The notes: generated by a model not told the origin, from the sequence alone. DNA of 64,000 nt from Clostridiaceae bacterium (GCA_910574345.1 CAJSZV010000005.1:124001-188000), one strand, 5' to 3'; shown: positions 1 to 8,602, counted from the stretch's first letter. Translations and numbers: made by a program.

Positions 1-1
1 G

Positions 2-112
2 ATCGCTGTTGTCATGGCGAAGGGAATCTGCAGAGGCGTCAGACGGGAGGAGGTTCACCAGCTGGTAGACGAGATGTATGAATTGTTTGCCAACTGGGAG
101 GAATCTGTGTAA
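2..112 (+). CDS. C-terminal end of an unidentified protein (gene starts before the window)
   Basis: An open frame enters from the left edge and ends with TAA at 110-112, leaving 36 residues rich in charged and hydrophobic helix-forming positions (ends ...ELFANWEESV). By synteny with other Firmicutes one would expect ctsR upstream of mcsA, but these residues do not resemble the CtsR C-terminus as I know it, so I do not name it. The next gene, mcsA, starts about 100 bases downstream. Confidence 0.5.
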   Translation: MAVVMAKGICRGVRREEVHQLVDEMYELFANWEESV

Positions 113-130
113 CAGCACAGTTGGGGTTAC

Positions 131-151
131 GTTCACAGAGTGGCTGTGAAC
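131..151 (+). promoter_or_regulatory. Short perfect hairpin in the mcsA leader
   Basis: GTTCACAG at 131-138 pairs with CTGTGAAC at 144-151 across a 5-base loop. No U-tract follows, so it is not a plain terminator. I see no CtsR heptamer repeat and no CIRCE element in 113-213, so the usual heat-shock control of this operon is not evident here. Confidence 0.3.
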
Positions 152-213
152 AGCTGCAGTTTCAGCGCGGCGCCCGGAAGAGAGAATCTGTTGAAGAGAG
201 ATGGAGGATTGTC

Positions 214-786
214 ATGCTATGTGAGAGATGTAAGATCCGTGAAGCGAATATACAATATACGGAAGTGATCAACGGAGTGAGGACGGAGCATAATTTCTGT
301 GCTCAGTGCGCAAAAGAGATGGATTTCGGGCAGTATTCGGCTATATTTGACGGGGAATTCCCTTTGGCGCAGCTCTTATCAGGGCTTTTAGGCGGTGAGA
401 TGCCGACTCAGAAGAAGGGCAGGTTACAGCAGGTTACATGTCCGACCTGCGGTACTACCTATGAGGAATTTGTAAATAACAGCTGTTTTGGATGCACTGA
501 CTGCTATGGAGTCTTTGATCTGCTGATTCATGATAACATCAAGCAGCTTCAGGGCAGTGACTGCCATAAAGGCAAGCGTCCCGTTTATCAGGGGAATCAG
601 GGCGGAGAGGTGCTGCAGGAACATGCTGAGAGGGAGACAGAGGCGGGAAAGGATAACCGGGAAGAGCAGATACGCGCCTGGAACCGGAAACTGAAAGAGG
701 CTCTCAGGATGGAAGAGTATGAGACGGCTGCAGTGTGCCGGGATAAGATACGGGAACTGAAAGAAGGGAAGGAAGCCGATGCTTAA
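214..786 (+). CDS. mcsA: McsA, zinc-binding activator of the McsB arginine kinase
   Basis: 190 residues. McsA binds zinc, activates McsB and helps deliver substrates to ClpC. Four CxxC pairs are visible (Cys3/6, Cys29/32, Cys76/79, Cys91/94). The C-terminus (about 150-185) is a UVR motif with the alternating R/K-E pattern that contacts Clp ATPases. I chose the ATG at 214 because a GGAGG (203-207) sits six bases upstream and McsA proteins begin MLCxxC; the open frame runs back to 121 but that extension is unlike the family. The gene overlaps mcsB by eight bases, so the two are translationally coupled, and clpC follows: the standard class III stress operon. Confidence 0.93.
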   Translation: MLCERCKIREANIQYTEVINGVRTEHNFCAQCAKEMDFGQYSAIFDGEFPLAQLLSGLLGGEMPTQKKGRLQQVTCPTCGTTYEEFVNNSCFGCTDCYGVFDLLIHDNIKQLQGSDCHKGKRPVYQGNQGGEVLQEHAERETEAGKDNREEQIRAWNRKLKEALRMEEYETAAVCRDKIRELKEGKEADA

Positions 787-1813
787 GTGGTTTGAACAGG
801 TGGAACAGGAAAATACCAACATTATATGCAGCAAGGTTCGTCTGGCCCGCAACTGGGCGGAGTATGTGTTTCCGTCAAAGCTTTCTATAGATGAGAGCAG
901 GGAGATGCTTGCCAGGCTTAATGAAGGCCTTAAGGATCTGGGGGAACTGGATGGCCGGGATTACGAATCTGCTTATCTGGATGATCTGACCGATTTGGAC
1001 CGCCGTGCCTTAAAGGAAAGAAGGATACTCAATTCATCTATTCTGGCAAGAAAAGCGCCTGTGTCCATTCTTCTCACCAGGGAGGAAGACATCAGCCTGG
1101 TTCTCAACGGAACGGACCATATTCGGATTCAGGTATTGTCGCCGGGGCTCCATGTAGAGGAAGCCTTAAAGACAGCCAATCAGATCGACGATTATGTCAA
1201 TGCCAGATTTTCCTACGCATTTGACGAGAAGTACGGATATCTCACTTCATTTCCCACCAATATGGGAACGGGACTGAGGGCCACGGCTATTGTGCATCTG
1301 CCCACTCTTTCCATGGGAAAGAAGTTTCCCTCCATGCTTAATGATATGGGAAGGTTCGGCGTATGCATCCGCGGAGTGTATGGAGAAGGCCGGGAGAATT
1401 ACGGCTCTCTCTATGAGATATCCAATCAGAAGACCATGGGGCGCACGGAAGAGGAACTGACCGCTCTGGTGACAAAGGTAGCGCTTCAGCTGAACGACCA
1501 GGAGAATCAGATCAGAGAGATGAGTCTTAAGGGACACCGTCTGGAGAGAGAGGATGAAGTCTATAAGTCCTACGGCGTGTTAAAATATGCCAGAAGGCTG
1601 ACTATGAAAGATGCTATGACATTCTTATCCCAGCTTATGATGGGAGTTTCTGACGGATTTATAAAAACTCAGGAACCATGCCCGGTGTTCCGGCTGATGC
1701 TGGGAATCCAGACAGCGAATCTTCAGAAGCTGTCAGAACGTCCCTTGGATAAAGGAGAACTGGATGTGGCCAGGGCCGCATATCTCAGAAGCGAGCTTCC
1801 GGAATTAAGATAA
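779..1813 (+). CDS. mcsB: McsB protein arginine kinase
   Basis: 344 residues, the normal length for McsB. The enzyme is a guanido-phosphotransferase homologue that phosphorylates arginines in damaged proteins and marks them for ClpCP. Family features seen are the early SSxxLARN-like stretch (SKVRLARNW near residue 20), the central GTDHIRIQ motif (about 112-119) corresponding to the NEEDHxRI signature of phosphagen kinases, and a C-terminal allosteric region. The start overlaps mcsA by eight bases and clpC begins 33 bases after the stop. The alternative of a creatine/arginine kinase is excluded by the mcsA-clpC context. Confidence 0.95.
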   Translation: MLKWFEQVEQENTNIICSKVRLARNWAEYVFPSKLSIDESREMLARLNEGLKDLGELDGRDYESAYLDDLTDLDRRALKERRILNSSILARKAPVSILLTREEDISLVLNGTDHIRIQVLSPGLHVEEALKTANQIDDYVNARFSYAFDEKYGYLTSFPTNMGTGLRATAIVHLPTLSMGKKFPSMLNDMGRFGVCIRGVYGEGRENYGSLYEISNQKTMGRTEEELTALVTKVALQLNDQENQIREMSLKGHRLEREDEVYKSYGVLKYARRLTMKDAMTFLSQLMMGVSDGFIKTQEPCPVFRLMLGIQTANLQKLSERPLDKGELDVARAAYLRSELPELR

Positions 1814-1846
1814 AACAAAGCTGCTTTCATTACAAGGAGGAAAAGT

Positions 1847-4291
1847 ATGATAGATCGTTTTACTGCAAAAGCCAGAGAGGCCATTGGCCTGGCGGTAGAT
1901 GCGGCGGAGACTTTGGGCCATACCTATGTGGGAACCGAACACTTGCTTATCGGTCTTTTGCAGGAAGGAACAGGAGTTGCCGCCAGAGTGCTGGATGAAT
2001 GCGGAGTAAAGGTAGAAAAAGTGACGGAACTGGTAAGCCAGCTGATTACGCCTAATCAGACGGTACAGCTGGCGGAGCAGAGCACATATACGCCCAGCGC
2101 CAGAAAGGTGATTGAGAACAGCTACAAGGAGGCAGTAAGATTCAAAGCTCCTCTTATCGGCACAGAGCATATTCTGATCGCCATAATTCGTGAAAATGAC
2201 TGCGTGGCATCAAGACTTTTAAACACCATGGGAATCAGTATTCAAAGGCTCTATGTAGATCTTCTGGCTGCCATGGGTGAGGACGCGCCGGCAGGCAGGG
2301 AAGACCTGCAGACGGCAAGAACCACAAGAGGCAGGGTTAGCACGCAGACTCTGGATAATTACAGCCGGGATCTCACTGCTCTTGCCAAAGAGGGGAAATT
2401 AGACCCGGTTATCGGAAGGGAGACAGAGATCCAGAGGGTGATCCAGATCTTAAGCCGCCGGACCAAGAACAATCCCTGTCTCATAGGGGAGCCGGGAGTC
2501 GGAAAGACCGCAGTGGTGGAAGGCTTAGCCCAGATGATCGCCACAGGCGATGTGCCTGAGACCATTGCCGGAAAGCGCGTCATGACTCTGGACCTGTCAG
2601 GCATGGTAGCCGGTTCCAAATACCGCGGTGAATTTGAGGAACGAATCAAGAGGGTTCTGGCGGAGGTTATGGAAGATGGAGAGGTGCTGCTCTTCATTGA
2701 TGAGATTCATACCATTATCGGAGCGGGGAGCGCAGAAGGCGCCATTGATGCGTCCAATATTCTAAAGCCGTCCCTGGCCCGCGGAGAGCTTCAGCTCATT
2801 GGAGCCACTACCATTGAAGAATACCGCAAGTATATAGAGAAGGACTCCGCCTTAGAGCGCCGTTTCCAGCCGGTGACAGTGGAGGAGCCGTCAGAGGACG
2901 AGACTTATGAGATCTTAAAAGGGCTTCGGGGAAGATATGAGGAGCACCACAAGGTCCGGATCACGGATGAGGCGCTGAAGGCGGCAGTCAAGTTATCCGC
3001 CCGCTATATCAATGACCGTTTTCTGCCGGACAAAGCCATTGATCTCATTGATGAAGCCTCTTCCAAGCTGCGCCTGACCAATTTTGTGGAGCCGCCCCAG
3101 ATCAAAGAGCTGGAGCAGGAGATCACAGCTCTGGAGAAGCAGAAAGAGTCCGCCATCAAAGCGGAAGCTTACGAGAAGGCAGGGGATATCAAGAAGAAGC
3201 AGCAGAAAAAGCGTGAAAAGATCGAAAAGATCCGGGATAAGTGGCAGAAGGAGAAAGTCAGCCGCAAACTGGTAGTAGGGGATAATGAAATTGCTGACGT
3301 AGTATCCGGATGGACCAAGATACCGGTAAAGAAACTGGAGGAGGAAGAGTCGGAGCGCTTAAAGAAACTGGAGTCCATTCTCCATGAACGTGTAGTGGGA
3401 CAGGAAGAGGCAGTGACCGCCGTGGCCAAAGCCATTCGCCGTGGCCGGGTAGGCTTAAAGGACCCTAAGCGCCCTATCGGTTCCTTCTTATTCCTGGGCC
3501 CCACAGGCGTAGGCAAGACAGAACTGTGCAAAGCTCTGGCGGAGGCCATGTTCGGAACAGAGAACGCTTTGATTCGGGTTGATATGTCCGAGTATATGGA
3601 GAAGCACAGCGTATCCAAACTGATCGGATCCCCGCCAGGATATGTAGGCTATGACGAGGGCGGCCAGTTAAGCGAGAAAGTCCGCAGGAATCCCTATTCC
3701 GTGATCTTGTTTGACGAGATCGAGAAAGCCCATCCCGATGTTTTCAACATCCTGCTTCAGGTGCTGGATGACGGTCATATTACGGATGCCCAGGGAAGAA
3801 AGATCAACTTCAAGAATACTATTCTCATCATGACCTCCAACGCCGGAGCCGAGAACATAATATCCCCCAAGCGTTTAGGCTTTACGTCTGTGGATGATGA
3901 GAAAGAGAACTACAAATTCATGAAGGATCGGGTTATGGAGGAAGTAAAGAAGATCTTCAAGCCCGAATTCATCAACCGTATTGATGAAATTATGGTCTTC
4001 CATCCTCTGAACAAGGAGAACATGAAAGAGATCGTCACCATTATGCTCCGGGGCATTGACAAGCGTACCCGCCAGCAGATGGGAATATCGCTGACTGTAA
4101 CCGAAGGCGGCCGGGAATACCTGATCGAAAAAGGCTACGACCCCAAATACGGTGCCCGCCCCTTACGCCGCACGATCCAGAACCTGGTAGAAGACAAACT
4201 AGCCGAACAGATCCTAGACGGAGCTGTAAAAGAAGGCGACGCCGTAGAAGTAGCCAAAGGCGAAGAAGGCCTGTTATTCGCGGCAAAATAA
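1847..4291 (+). CDS. clpC: ClpC AAA+ unfoldase
   Basis: 814 residues, the usual ClpC size. This ATP-driven unfoldase feeds phospho-arginine-marked or adaptor-bound proteins to ClpP. In order: duplicated Clp-N repeats (1-145); first AAA+ module with Walker A GEPGVGKT (about 215) and Walker B LLFIDEIHT; a coiled-coil middle/UVR region rich in K and E (about 410-465); second AAA+ module with GPTGVGKT (about 550) and ILFDEIEKAHPD; and a C-terminal D2-small domain. The strong site AAGGAGG precedes the ATG. It is the last gene of the mcsA-mcsB-clpC operon. A possible -10 box (TATAAT, 4351-4356) and a dispersed repeat follow. Confidence 0.97.
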   Translation: MIDRFTAKAREAIGLAVDAAETLGHTYVGTEHLLIGLLQEGTGVAARVLDECGVKVEKVTELVSQLITPNQTVQLAEQSTYTPSARKVIENSYKEAVRFKAPLIGTEHILIAIIRENDCVASRLLNTMGISIQRLYVDLLAAMGEDAPAGREDLQTARTTRGRVSTQTLDNYSRDLTALAKEGKLDPVIGRETEIQRVIQILSRRTKNNPCLIGEPGVGKTAVVEGLAQMIATGDVPETIAGKRVMTLDLSGMVAGSKYRGEFEERIKRVLAEVMEDGEVLLFIDEIHTIIGAGSAEGAIDASNILKPSLARGELQLIGATTIEEYRKYIEKDSALERRFQPVTVEEPSEDETYEILKGLRGRYEEHHKVRITDEALKAAVKLSARYINDRFLPDKAIDLIDEASSKLRLTNFVEPPQIKELEQEITALEKQKESAIKAEAYEKAGDIKKKQQKKREKIEKIRDKWQKEKVSRKLVVGDNEIADVVSGWTKIPVKKLEEEESERLKKLESILHERVVGQEEAVTAVAKAIRRGRVGLKDPKRPIGSFLFLGPTGVGKTELCKALAEAMFGTENALIRVDMSEYMEKHSVSKLIGSPPGYVGYDEGGQLSEKVRRNPYSVILFDEIEKAHPDVFNILLQVLDDGHITDAQGRKINFKNTILIMTSNAGAENIISPKRLGFTSVDDEKENYKFMKDRVMEEVKKIFKPEFINRIDEIMVFHPLNKENMKEIVTIMLRGIDKRTRQQMGISLTVTEGGREYLIEKGYDPKYGARPLRRTIQNLVEDKLAEQILDGAVKEGDAVEVAKGEEGLLFAAK

Positions 4292-4373
4292 AATAAGAGA
4301 TTACACAGAAAAAAGAAAAAAATAAGCTGGTTATTTAGAAGAGAGGGGTGTATAATGTACACGTAAGCAATGA

Positions 4374-4500
4374 GCAGTGCGAAAAAAGGCAGACAAGAAG
4401 ATGCGTCGTGCTCGCACGTAAGCAGCTTATTGACTGACTTTTTTCATAGGGCGAAAGCCCGTGAGCGAGATGGAGCGAAGCGGAATCAAGCGTGCACTGC
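4374..4500 (+). repeat. Dispersed intergenic repeat, single copy downstream of clpC
   Basis: About 127 bases bounded by the inverted heptamers GCAGTGC (4374-4380) and GCACTGC (4494-4500). It contains GAAGATGCGTCGTGC, GTAAGCAGCTTATTG, the hairpin CATAGGGCGAAAGCCC and GGAGCGAAGCGGAATC. The same blocks occur in the same order on the minus strand at 59256-59565 downstream of adhE. In both places the repeat follows the 3' end of a gene on that gene's strand. The stem GGGC/GCCC is kept while its loop differs (GAAA here, GCCA there), which suggests that the structure matters. Confidence 0.75.
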
Positions 4501-4600
4501 GGACTCAAAAATCCAGTCTCCCGTTCCCCCAAAAGCGAAGGCCGCAATCCAAGCCTTCCCCCCAACACCCCCATTAAAAAACCACCAGGAGGAGAAAACC

Positions 4601-5014
4601 ATGCCGGTTATTGAAGAATTAATCCGTTCCGAAGCCGACGGAACCATTAGTTTCGGCAACTACAAATTACCAAAGAAGTCCAAATTAGACAATTTTGAGC
4701 ATAGAGGAGATTTATACAAGGTAAAGACCTTCAACGAGATAACCAAGCTAGAGCGCAACGGCATGTTCGTATACGAGTCAGTGCCCGGAACCACAGTATC
4801 CCGATTCACAGCAGAAGACTGGGGCGTAGAATTCCAGGTAGAAGGCGATAAAGACGTCCAGATCACCATCCAGTTAGAAGACGACACAGAATACGCAGTA
4901 ACCGTAGACGGCGTATCTGTAGGAGGCATGGTCACCAACATGAGCGGCAAGCTGAATGTCAGCGTAGAACTAAGCGAAGGCAGAAGCTCCCGCATACGCA
5001 TTCTAAAAAGATAA
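4601..5014 (+). CDS. Conserved Lachnospiraceae protein of unknown function (often labelled endosialidase-like)
   Basis: 137 residues, acidic, no signal peptide or membrane segment. The sequence reads as beta-rich, with alternating hydrophobic/charged strands and a run such as VQITIQLEDDTEYAVTVDG. From memory, close relatives sit between clpC and radA in many Lachnospiraceae and carry the uninformative name endosialidase; I see no sialidase motif and do not accept that function. The ATG at 4601 has AGGAGGAG eight bases upstream; the frame is open back to 4370 through the repeat, but that extension is repeat DNA. A strong terminator follows at 5022. The conserved context hints at a housekeeping role that cannot be stated. 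Confidence 0.75.
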   Translation: MPVIEELIRSEADGTISFGNYKLPKKSKLDNFEHRGDLYKVKTFNEITKLERNGMFVYESVPGTTVSRFTAEDWGVEFQVEGDKDVQITIQLEDDTEYAVTVDGVSVGGMVTNMSGKLNVSVELSEGRSSRIRILKR

Positions 5015-5021
5015 AGCAGAC

Positions 5022-5068
5022 AAGGTTCAGCATTTTTATTTTACCAAAATGCCGAACCTTGATTTTTA
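5022..5068 (+). terminator. Rho-independent terminator after the small conserved gene
   Basis: AAGGTTC-GCATTTT (5022 onward) pairs with AAAATGC-GAACCTT (ending 5060), with one internal mismatch, and is followed by GATTTTTAC. It separates the clpC-side transcript from radA. Confidence 0.8.
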
Positions 5069-5215
5069 CTTTATGGTTTTTATCCCTATGGAGTCCGAAT
5101 TTTTGCAGGCAATACCTCCTGCAAAGCAAGCCAAACAATACTTTAAATATATACAATATCACCATCCAAACTCTTCAGAACCCCGTCATAAACACGCTCT
5201 AAAGGAGGAGCCCAA

Positions 5216-6586
5216 ATGGCAAAAGCAAAAACCACAGCATTTTTCTGCAAAGAATGCGGCTACGAGTCTGCAAAGTGGACAGGCCAGTGTCCCGCCTGTA
5301 AAGAATGGAACACCATGGTAGAGGAGCCAATATCCCCCAGATCCACAGGAAAGCCCCAGGCAGTCCGCCGCACTCCCCTCATAAAATCCAAGCCCTCCCT
5401 GCTTTGTGAGATATCCGTCGAAGAAAAAGACAGAGTAACCACAGGCTATGACGAACTGGACCGGGTCCTGGGCGGAGGTGTGGTGTCCGGTTCCCTGGTG
5501 CTGGTAGGCGGCGACCCCGGCATCGGCAAATCCACCCTTCTTCTCCAGGTATGCAGAAACCTGGCGGCCATCAACCAAAAAGTACTCTACATCTCAGGAG
5601 AAGAATCCTTAAAGCAGATTAAACTGCGGGCCAACCGCATCGGTGAGATTACGGGAGAACTGAGATTTCTCTGCGAGACCAGTCTGGACCATATCCAGGA
5701 AACCATCACCCAGGAAAAGCCGGATATCGTCATCATCGACTCCATTCAGACCATGTACCGGGAAGAGATCGCCTCAGCTCCCGGCAGCGTCAGCCAGGTA
5801 AGAGAATCAACCAGCCTTCTCATGCAGATAGCCAAGGGAGAGGGGGTCACCATCTTTATCGTAGGTCATGTGACCAAAGAAGGAGTAGTGGCCGGTCCCA
5901 GAGTCTTAGAGCATATGGTAGACACGGTGCTTTACTTTGAAGGAGACCGCCACGCTTCCTATCGTATTCTCAGAGGCGTCAAGAACCGTTTTGGCTCAAC
6001 CAATGAAATCGGAGTCTTCGAGATGCGGGAACAAGGTCTGATCGAAGTGGAAAATCCTTCAGAATTTATGCTGGATGGAAGGCCAAAAGGTGCTTCCGGC
6101 GCTGTAGTAGCCTGTGCCATGGAAGGAACCAGGCCGATTTTGCTGGAGGTCCAGGCACTTGTTACCCAATCTAACTTAGGTATCCCCCGCCGGACCGCCG
6201 CCGGAACGGACTACAACCGCGTCAACCTTCTTATGGCAGTGTTGGAAAAACGGTGCCATTACGAGATGTGCCGCTACGATGCCTACGTAAATATTGCAGG
6301 CGGTATGAAGATGAACGAACCGGCTCTGGATCTTGCCATTATCCTTGCTTTAGTCTCCAGCTTGAAAGATCATGCTGTAGATGAGAAAACCATAGTCTTC
6401 GGCGAGGTGGGACTCTCCGGAGAAGTGCGGGCTGTATCCATGGCGGAACAAAGGGTAAATGAGGCTGTAAAATTAGGTTTCGACGCATGCATTCTTCCTC
6501 AGATTTGTCTGGATAAGATGAAAAATACCGGAAAGATCCGGCTTGTAGGAGTAAGCAATGTGAGAGAAGCTATTGGATATTTGTAG
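5216..6586 (+). CDS. radA: RadA/Sms DNA repair ATPase
   Basis: 456 residues, family length. RadA is a RecA-like helicase that promotes branch migration during recombinational repair. In order: N-terminal C4 zinc finger (CKEC...CPAC, about 11-28); RecA-type core with Walker A GGDPGIGKST (about 97-106); the diagnostic KNRFG motif (about 258-262) just before GSTNEIGVF; and a C-terminal Lon-protease-like domain without the protease serine. AGGAGGAG precedes the ATG. The upstream 150 bases hold no other gene. It stands alone, followed by the padR promoter. Confidence 0.97.
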   Translation: MAKAKTTAFFCKECGYESAKWTGQCPACKEWNTMVEEPISPRSTGKPQAVRRTPLIKSKPSLLCEISVEEKDRVTTGYDELDRVLGGGVVSGSLVLVGGDPGIGKSTLLLQVCRNLAAINQKVLYISGEESLKQIKLRANRIGEITGELRFLCETSLDHIQETITQEKPDIVIIDSIQTMYREEIASAPGSVSQVRESTSLLMQIAKGEGVTIFIVGHVTKEGVVAGPRVLEHMVDTVLYFEGDRHASYRILRGVKNRFGSTNEIGVFEMREQGLIEVENPSEFMLDGRPKGASGAVVACAMEGTRPILLEVQALVTQSNLGIPRRTAAGTDYNRVNLLMAVLEKRCHYEMCRYDAYVNIAGGMKMNEPALDLAIILALVSSLKDHAVDEKTIVFGEVGLSGEVRAVSMAEQRVNEAVKLGFDACILPQICLDKMKNTGKIRLVGVSNVREAIGYL

Positions 6587-6597
6587 CAGAAAGGGTA

Positions 6598-6626
6598 TTG
6601 ACATATATAGATTATCGATATATAAT
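6598..6626 (+). promoter_or_regulatory. Consensus promoter with an internal PadR-type operator
   Basis: TTGACA (6598-6603), a 17-base spacer, and TATAAT (6621-6626) make a perfect sigma-A promoter. The spacer is almost filled by an AT-rich dyad, TATATAGAT-T-ATCGATATA (6604-6622), with one mismatch between arms. A second, perfect copy lies at 6687-6707. A repressor bound here would block RNA polymerase directly, which fits PadR autorepression of the gene that follows. Confidence 0.8.
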
Positions 6627-6645
6627 AAAAAACATCAGACAGGCA

Positions 6646-6672
6646 GCTCCTGTCCTTGGAAAGGACAGGAGC
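6646..6672 (+). promoter_or_regulatory. Strong hairpin in the padR leader
   Basis: GCTCCTGTCCTT (6646-6657) and AAGGACAGGAGC (6661-6672) form a perfect 12-base stem with a GGA loop, between the promoter and the second operator. No clean U-tract follows on the plus strand (GTCCTTTCC). It may end radA readthrough, stabilise the padR message or act as an attenuator. Confidence 0.55.
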
Positions 6673-6686
6673 CGTCCTTTCCAATG

Positions 6687-6707
6687 ATATATAGATAATC
6701 TATATAT
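6687..6707 (+). promoter_or_regulatory. Second PadR-type operator (perfect palindrome)
   Basis: TATATAGAT-A-ATCTATATA (core 6688-6706) is a perfect dyad extended by one base each side. It is the same sequence family as the dyad inside the upstream promoter and lies about 20 bases before the padR start codon. PadR proteins bind AT-rich dyads of this kind; the assignment to this PadR is by position. Confidence 0.7.
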
Positions 6708-6727
6708 AAGAAAGGGGGTAGATCATA

Positions 6728-7114
6728 TTGGCATCAGACAAGAATCAGTTGTCAGGGAATACGGCCATGCTTCTTCTGCAGCTGCTCTCGGAGAAAGACA
6801 TGTACGGATATGAGATGATTGAGACTCTGCAGCAGAGATCCAACGATGTATTCGAACTGAAGGCAGGAACCCTTTATCCGCTGCTCCACGGCATGGAAGC
6901 CAGGAATCAGCTCATATCTTATGAGAAAGAAGCAGGCGGAAAAGTGCGCAGGTATTACCGCATAACGACGGAGGGCAGGAAAGAACTGAAACAGAAAAAA
7001 AAGGAGTGGGAGATATATCGGGAGGCAGTGGCCCAGGTGATCGCTGGCTGTGATATGGGATATGCCGGCGGTATATGTTCATGGATTGGAGGGGTAGGCT
7101 ATGGAATTGGATGA
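6728..7114 (+). CDS. PadR-family transcriptional regulator
   Basis: 128 residues with a winged helix of the PadR type: LLQLLSEKDMYGYEMI, then GTLYPLLHGMEARN and the wing YYRITTEGRKEL (about 10-85), plus a short dimerising helix. Start is TTG at 6728, behind AAAGGGGG. PadR proteins of this size usually repress themselves and a neighbouring membrane protein gene; two matching dyads lie upstream. The last 14 bases overlap the next gene, so the regulator and the SEDS-like protein are translated together. The ligand is unknown; drugs, cell-wall stress or phenolic acids are known inducers in the family. Confidence 0.88.
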   Translation: MASDKNQLSGNTAMLLLQLLSEKDMYGYEMIETLQQRSNDVFELKAGTLYPLLHGMEARNQLISYEKEAGGKVRRYYRITTEGRKELKQKKKEWEIYREAVAQVIAGCDMGYAGGICSWIGGVGYGIG

Positions 7115-8522
7115 ATTTCTTGACACCATGTCAGAGCAGATCAGGAACCCGAAAGTCGGAGTCATGGCAAGGAAGGAGATGGAGAACCATATAAGAGACC
7201 AGGCCCAGGCATATGAGGAAATGGGTATGGGCAGAGATGAGGCCATAAGTAAGGCCGTGGGCCAGATGGGGGATCCGGTGACAACAGGAGTAGAGCTGGA
7301 CAGGATACACCGCCCTAAGATGGAATGGGGGCTGTTTGTATGGATTGTTCTTTTCAGTATTCTGGGTCTGGTGATTCAGTATGTGTGTTTTTACGGTCTG
7401 GAAGAGATTCGTTCCCAGGAGGTTTGGGGAGGAGGCATGGAAAACTTCATAAGGCAGTGCGTCTATACGGCTGCGGGCCTGGCGGTTATGGCAGGAGTAT
7501 GTCTCCTGGATTACAGTGTCATAGGGAAATATGCAGGAATTGGAGGCTTTGCTTTTCTGGGGACCATAGGACTCCTCTGCAGCCTGGACATTCTGCCTCA
7601 TATAAACGGCGGACACCCTTACCTGAAAAGCCTGACTTATCTCTTTGTCCCCCTTTATGGGGGAATTCTCTATAAAAACAGAGGAAGAGGGTACAGAGGA
7701 GCGGGGGCGGGACTTCTGTGGCTGTGGGGTCTCTTCTTTGTGGGAGCAAGATGCATCGGCAGTGGATTGGGGGTTATTCTGAATGCAATCCTGGCCTGCC
7801 TATGTCTGCTTTTGCTGGCTGTGTGGAAGGAATGGTTTGGTTTTACCAGGAAAGCCGGATTGGGGGTTCTGGCCGTTTTAACGCTTGTGATGTGTATTCT
7901 TATGAGCAAAGGTCTGGCGCCTTATCAGCTGCGCAGAATTCAGGTATGGCTCCACCCGGAGGATTTTGCGAATACGGCGGGATATCAGATCCATACCATC
8001 CGCAATATCGTATCCAGCCTTTCCCTGAACAGAAGCAGCTATGGGCTTCTGGAACAGAGAGGGCTGGCAGAATTTTTAAGGAATCTGGGAGTTTACAGTG
8101 AATTTATGTTTCTTCAGACAGCGGTGACATTAGGAGTTATGAAAACCGTCTGCCTGTGCCTTTTATTTGCGGCGTTTCTTATGTATCTTCTGCGTATGGC
8201 AATGAGACAGAAAAATCAACTGGGGCAGATCATGGGGCTGGGCTGTACTCTGGTTCTGACAGCGGAGATTGTAGGGAATGTTCTGAGTAATTTTGGACTC
8301 GGCATTGTCTCTACAGAAGGAATTCCTTTTTTTTCCTATGGGAAATGGCACACACTGGTGGTCTATATCCTCTTTGGAATCCTTCTCGGCATTTATCGCT
8401 ATGAAAACCTGGTGTGGGATGTACCGGTGAGAGTCAGGAGGGAGAGAGGAGTGATTGCCAGAATCGGAGATTATGTGATACGGGTGGAAAAGAGACAGGG
8501 AGGATTAAGTGAAATCGAGTAG
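7101..8522 (+). CDS. SEDS (FtsW/RodA)-like membrane protein with an N-terminal permease-prefix domain
   Basis: 473 residues. Residues 1-70 are soluble and match the permease-prefix type (NHIRDQAQAYEEMGM...AVGQMGDP). The rest carries about ten hydrophobic segments. The C-terminal half aligns by eye with RodA/FtsW: QLRRIQVWLHPED...GYQ, then YSEFMFLQTAVTLG in the place of the TDFIF...EELG block, then IVSTEGIPFFSYG in the place of the VGVPLPxVSYGG block. The catalytic Asp of SEDS glycosyltransferases appears to be Glu334, and the GG after SYG is lost (SYGKW). This suggests an altered or non-catalytic SEDS paralogue under PadR control. Overlap with padR supports co-expression. It could bind lipid II or sense envelope stress; function not known. 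Confidence 0.75.
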   Translation: MELDEFLDTMSEQIRNPKVGVMARKEMENHIRDQAQAYEEMGMGRDEAISKAVGQMGDPVTTGVELDRIHRPKMEWGLFVWIVLFSILGLVIQYVCFYGLEEIRSQEVWGGGMENFIRQCVYTAAGLAVMAGVCLLDYSVIGKYAGIGGFAFLGTIGLLCSLDILPHINGGHPYLKSLTYLFVPLYGGILYKNRGRGYRGAGAGLLWLWGLFFVGARCIGSGLGVILNAILACLCLLLLAVWKEWFGFTRKAGLGVLAVLTLVMCILMSKGLAPYQLRRIQVWLHPEDFANTAGYQIHTIRNIVSSLSLNRSSYGLLEQRGLAEFLRNLGVYSEFMFLQTAVTLGVMKTVCLCLLFAAFLMYLLRMAMRQKNQLGQIMGLGCTLVLTAEIVGNVLSNFGLGIVSTEGIPFFSYGKWHTLVVYILFGILLGIYRYENLVWDVPVRVRRERGVIARIGDYVIRVEKRQGGLSEIE

Positions 8523-8602
8523 GGGAGGGATTTTCTTCCCTGCTCGCCGCAGAGGCCGGCAGGCTGCCCTGGCAGCAAATGTCCACATGCGGACCTGGGC
8601 AT

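Noticed and set aside
4370-4600. N-terminal extension of the small conserved protein
   Set aside because: The extension is encoded by the dispersed repeat and lacks a ribosome site; ATG 4601 has a strong one.
4601-5014. Endosialidase function
   Set aside because: No sialidase motif or catalytic residue can be seen; the name appears to be inherited database labelling.
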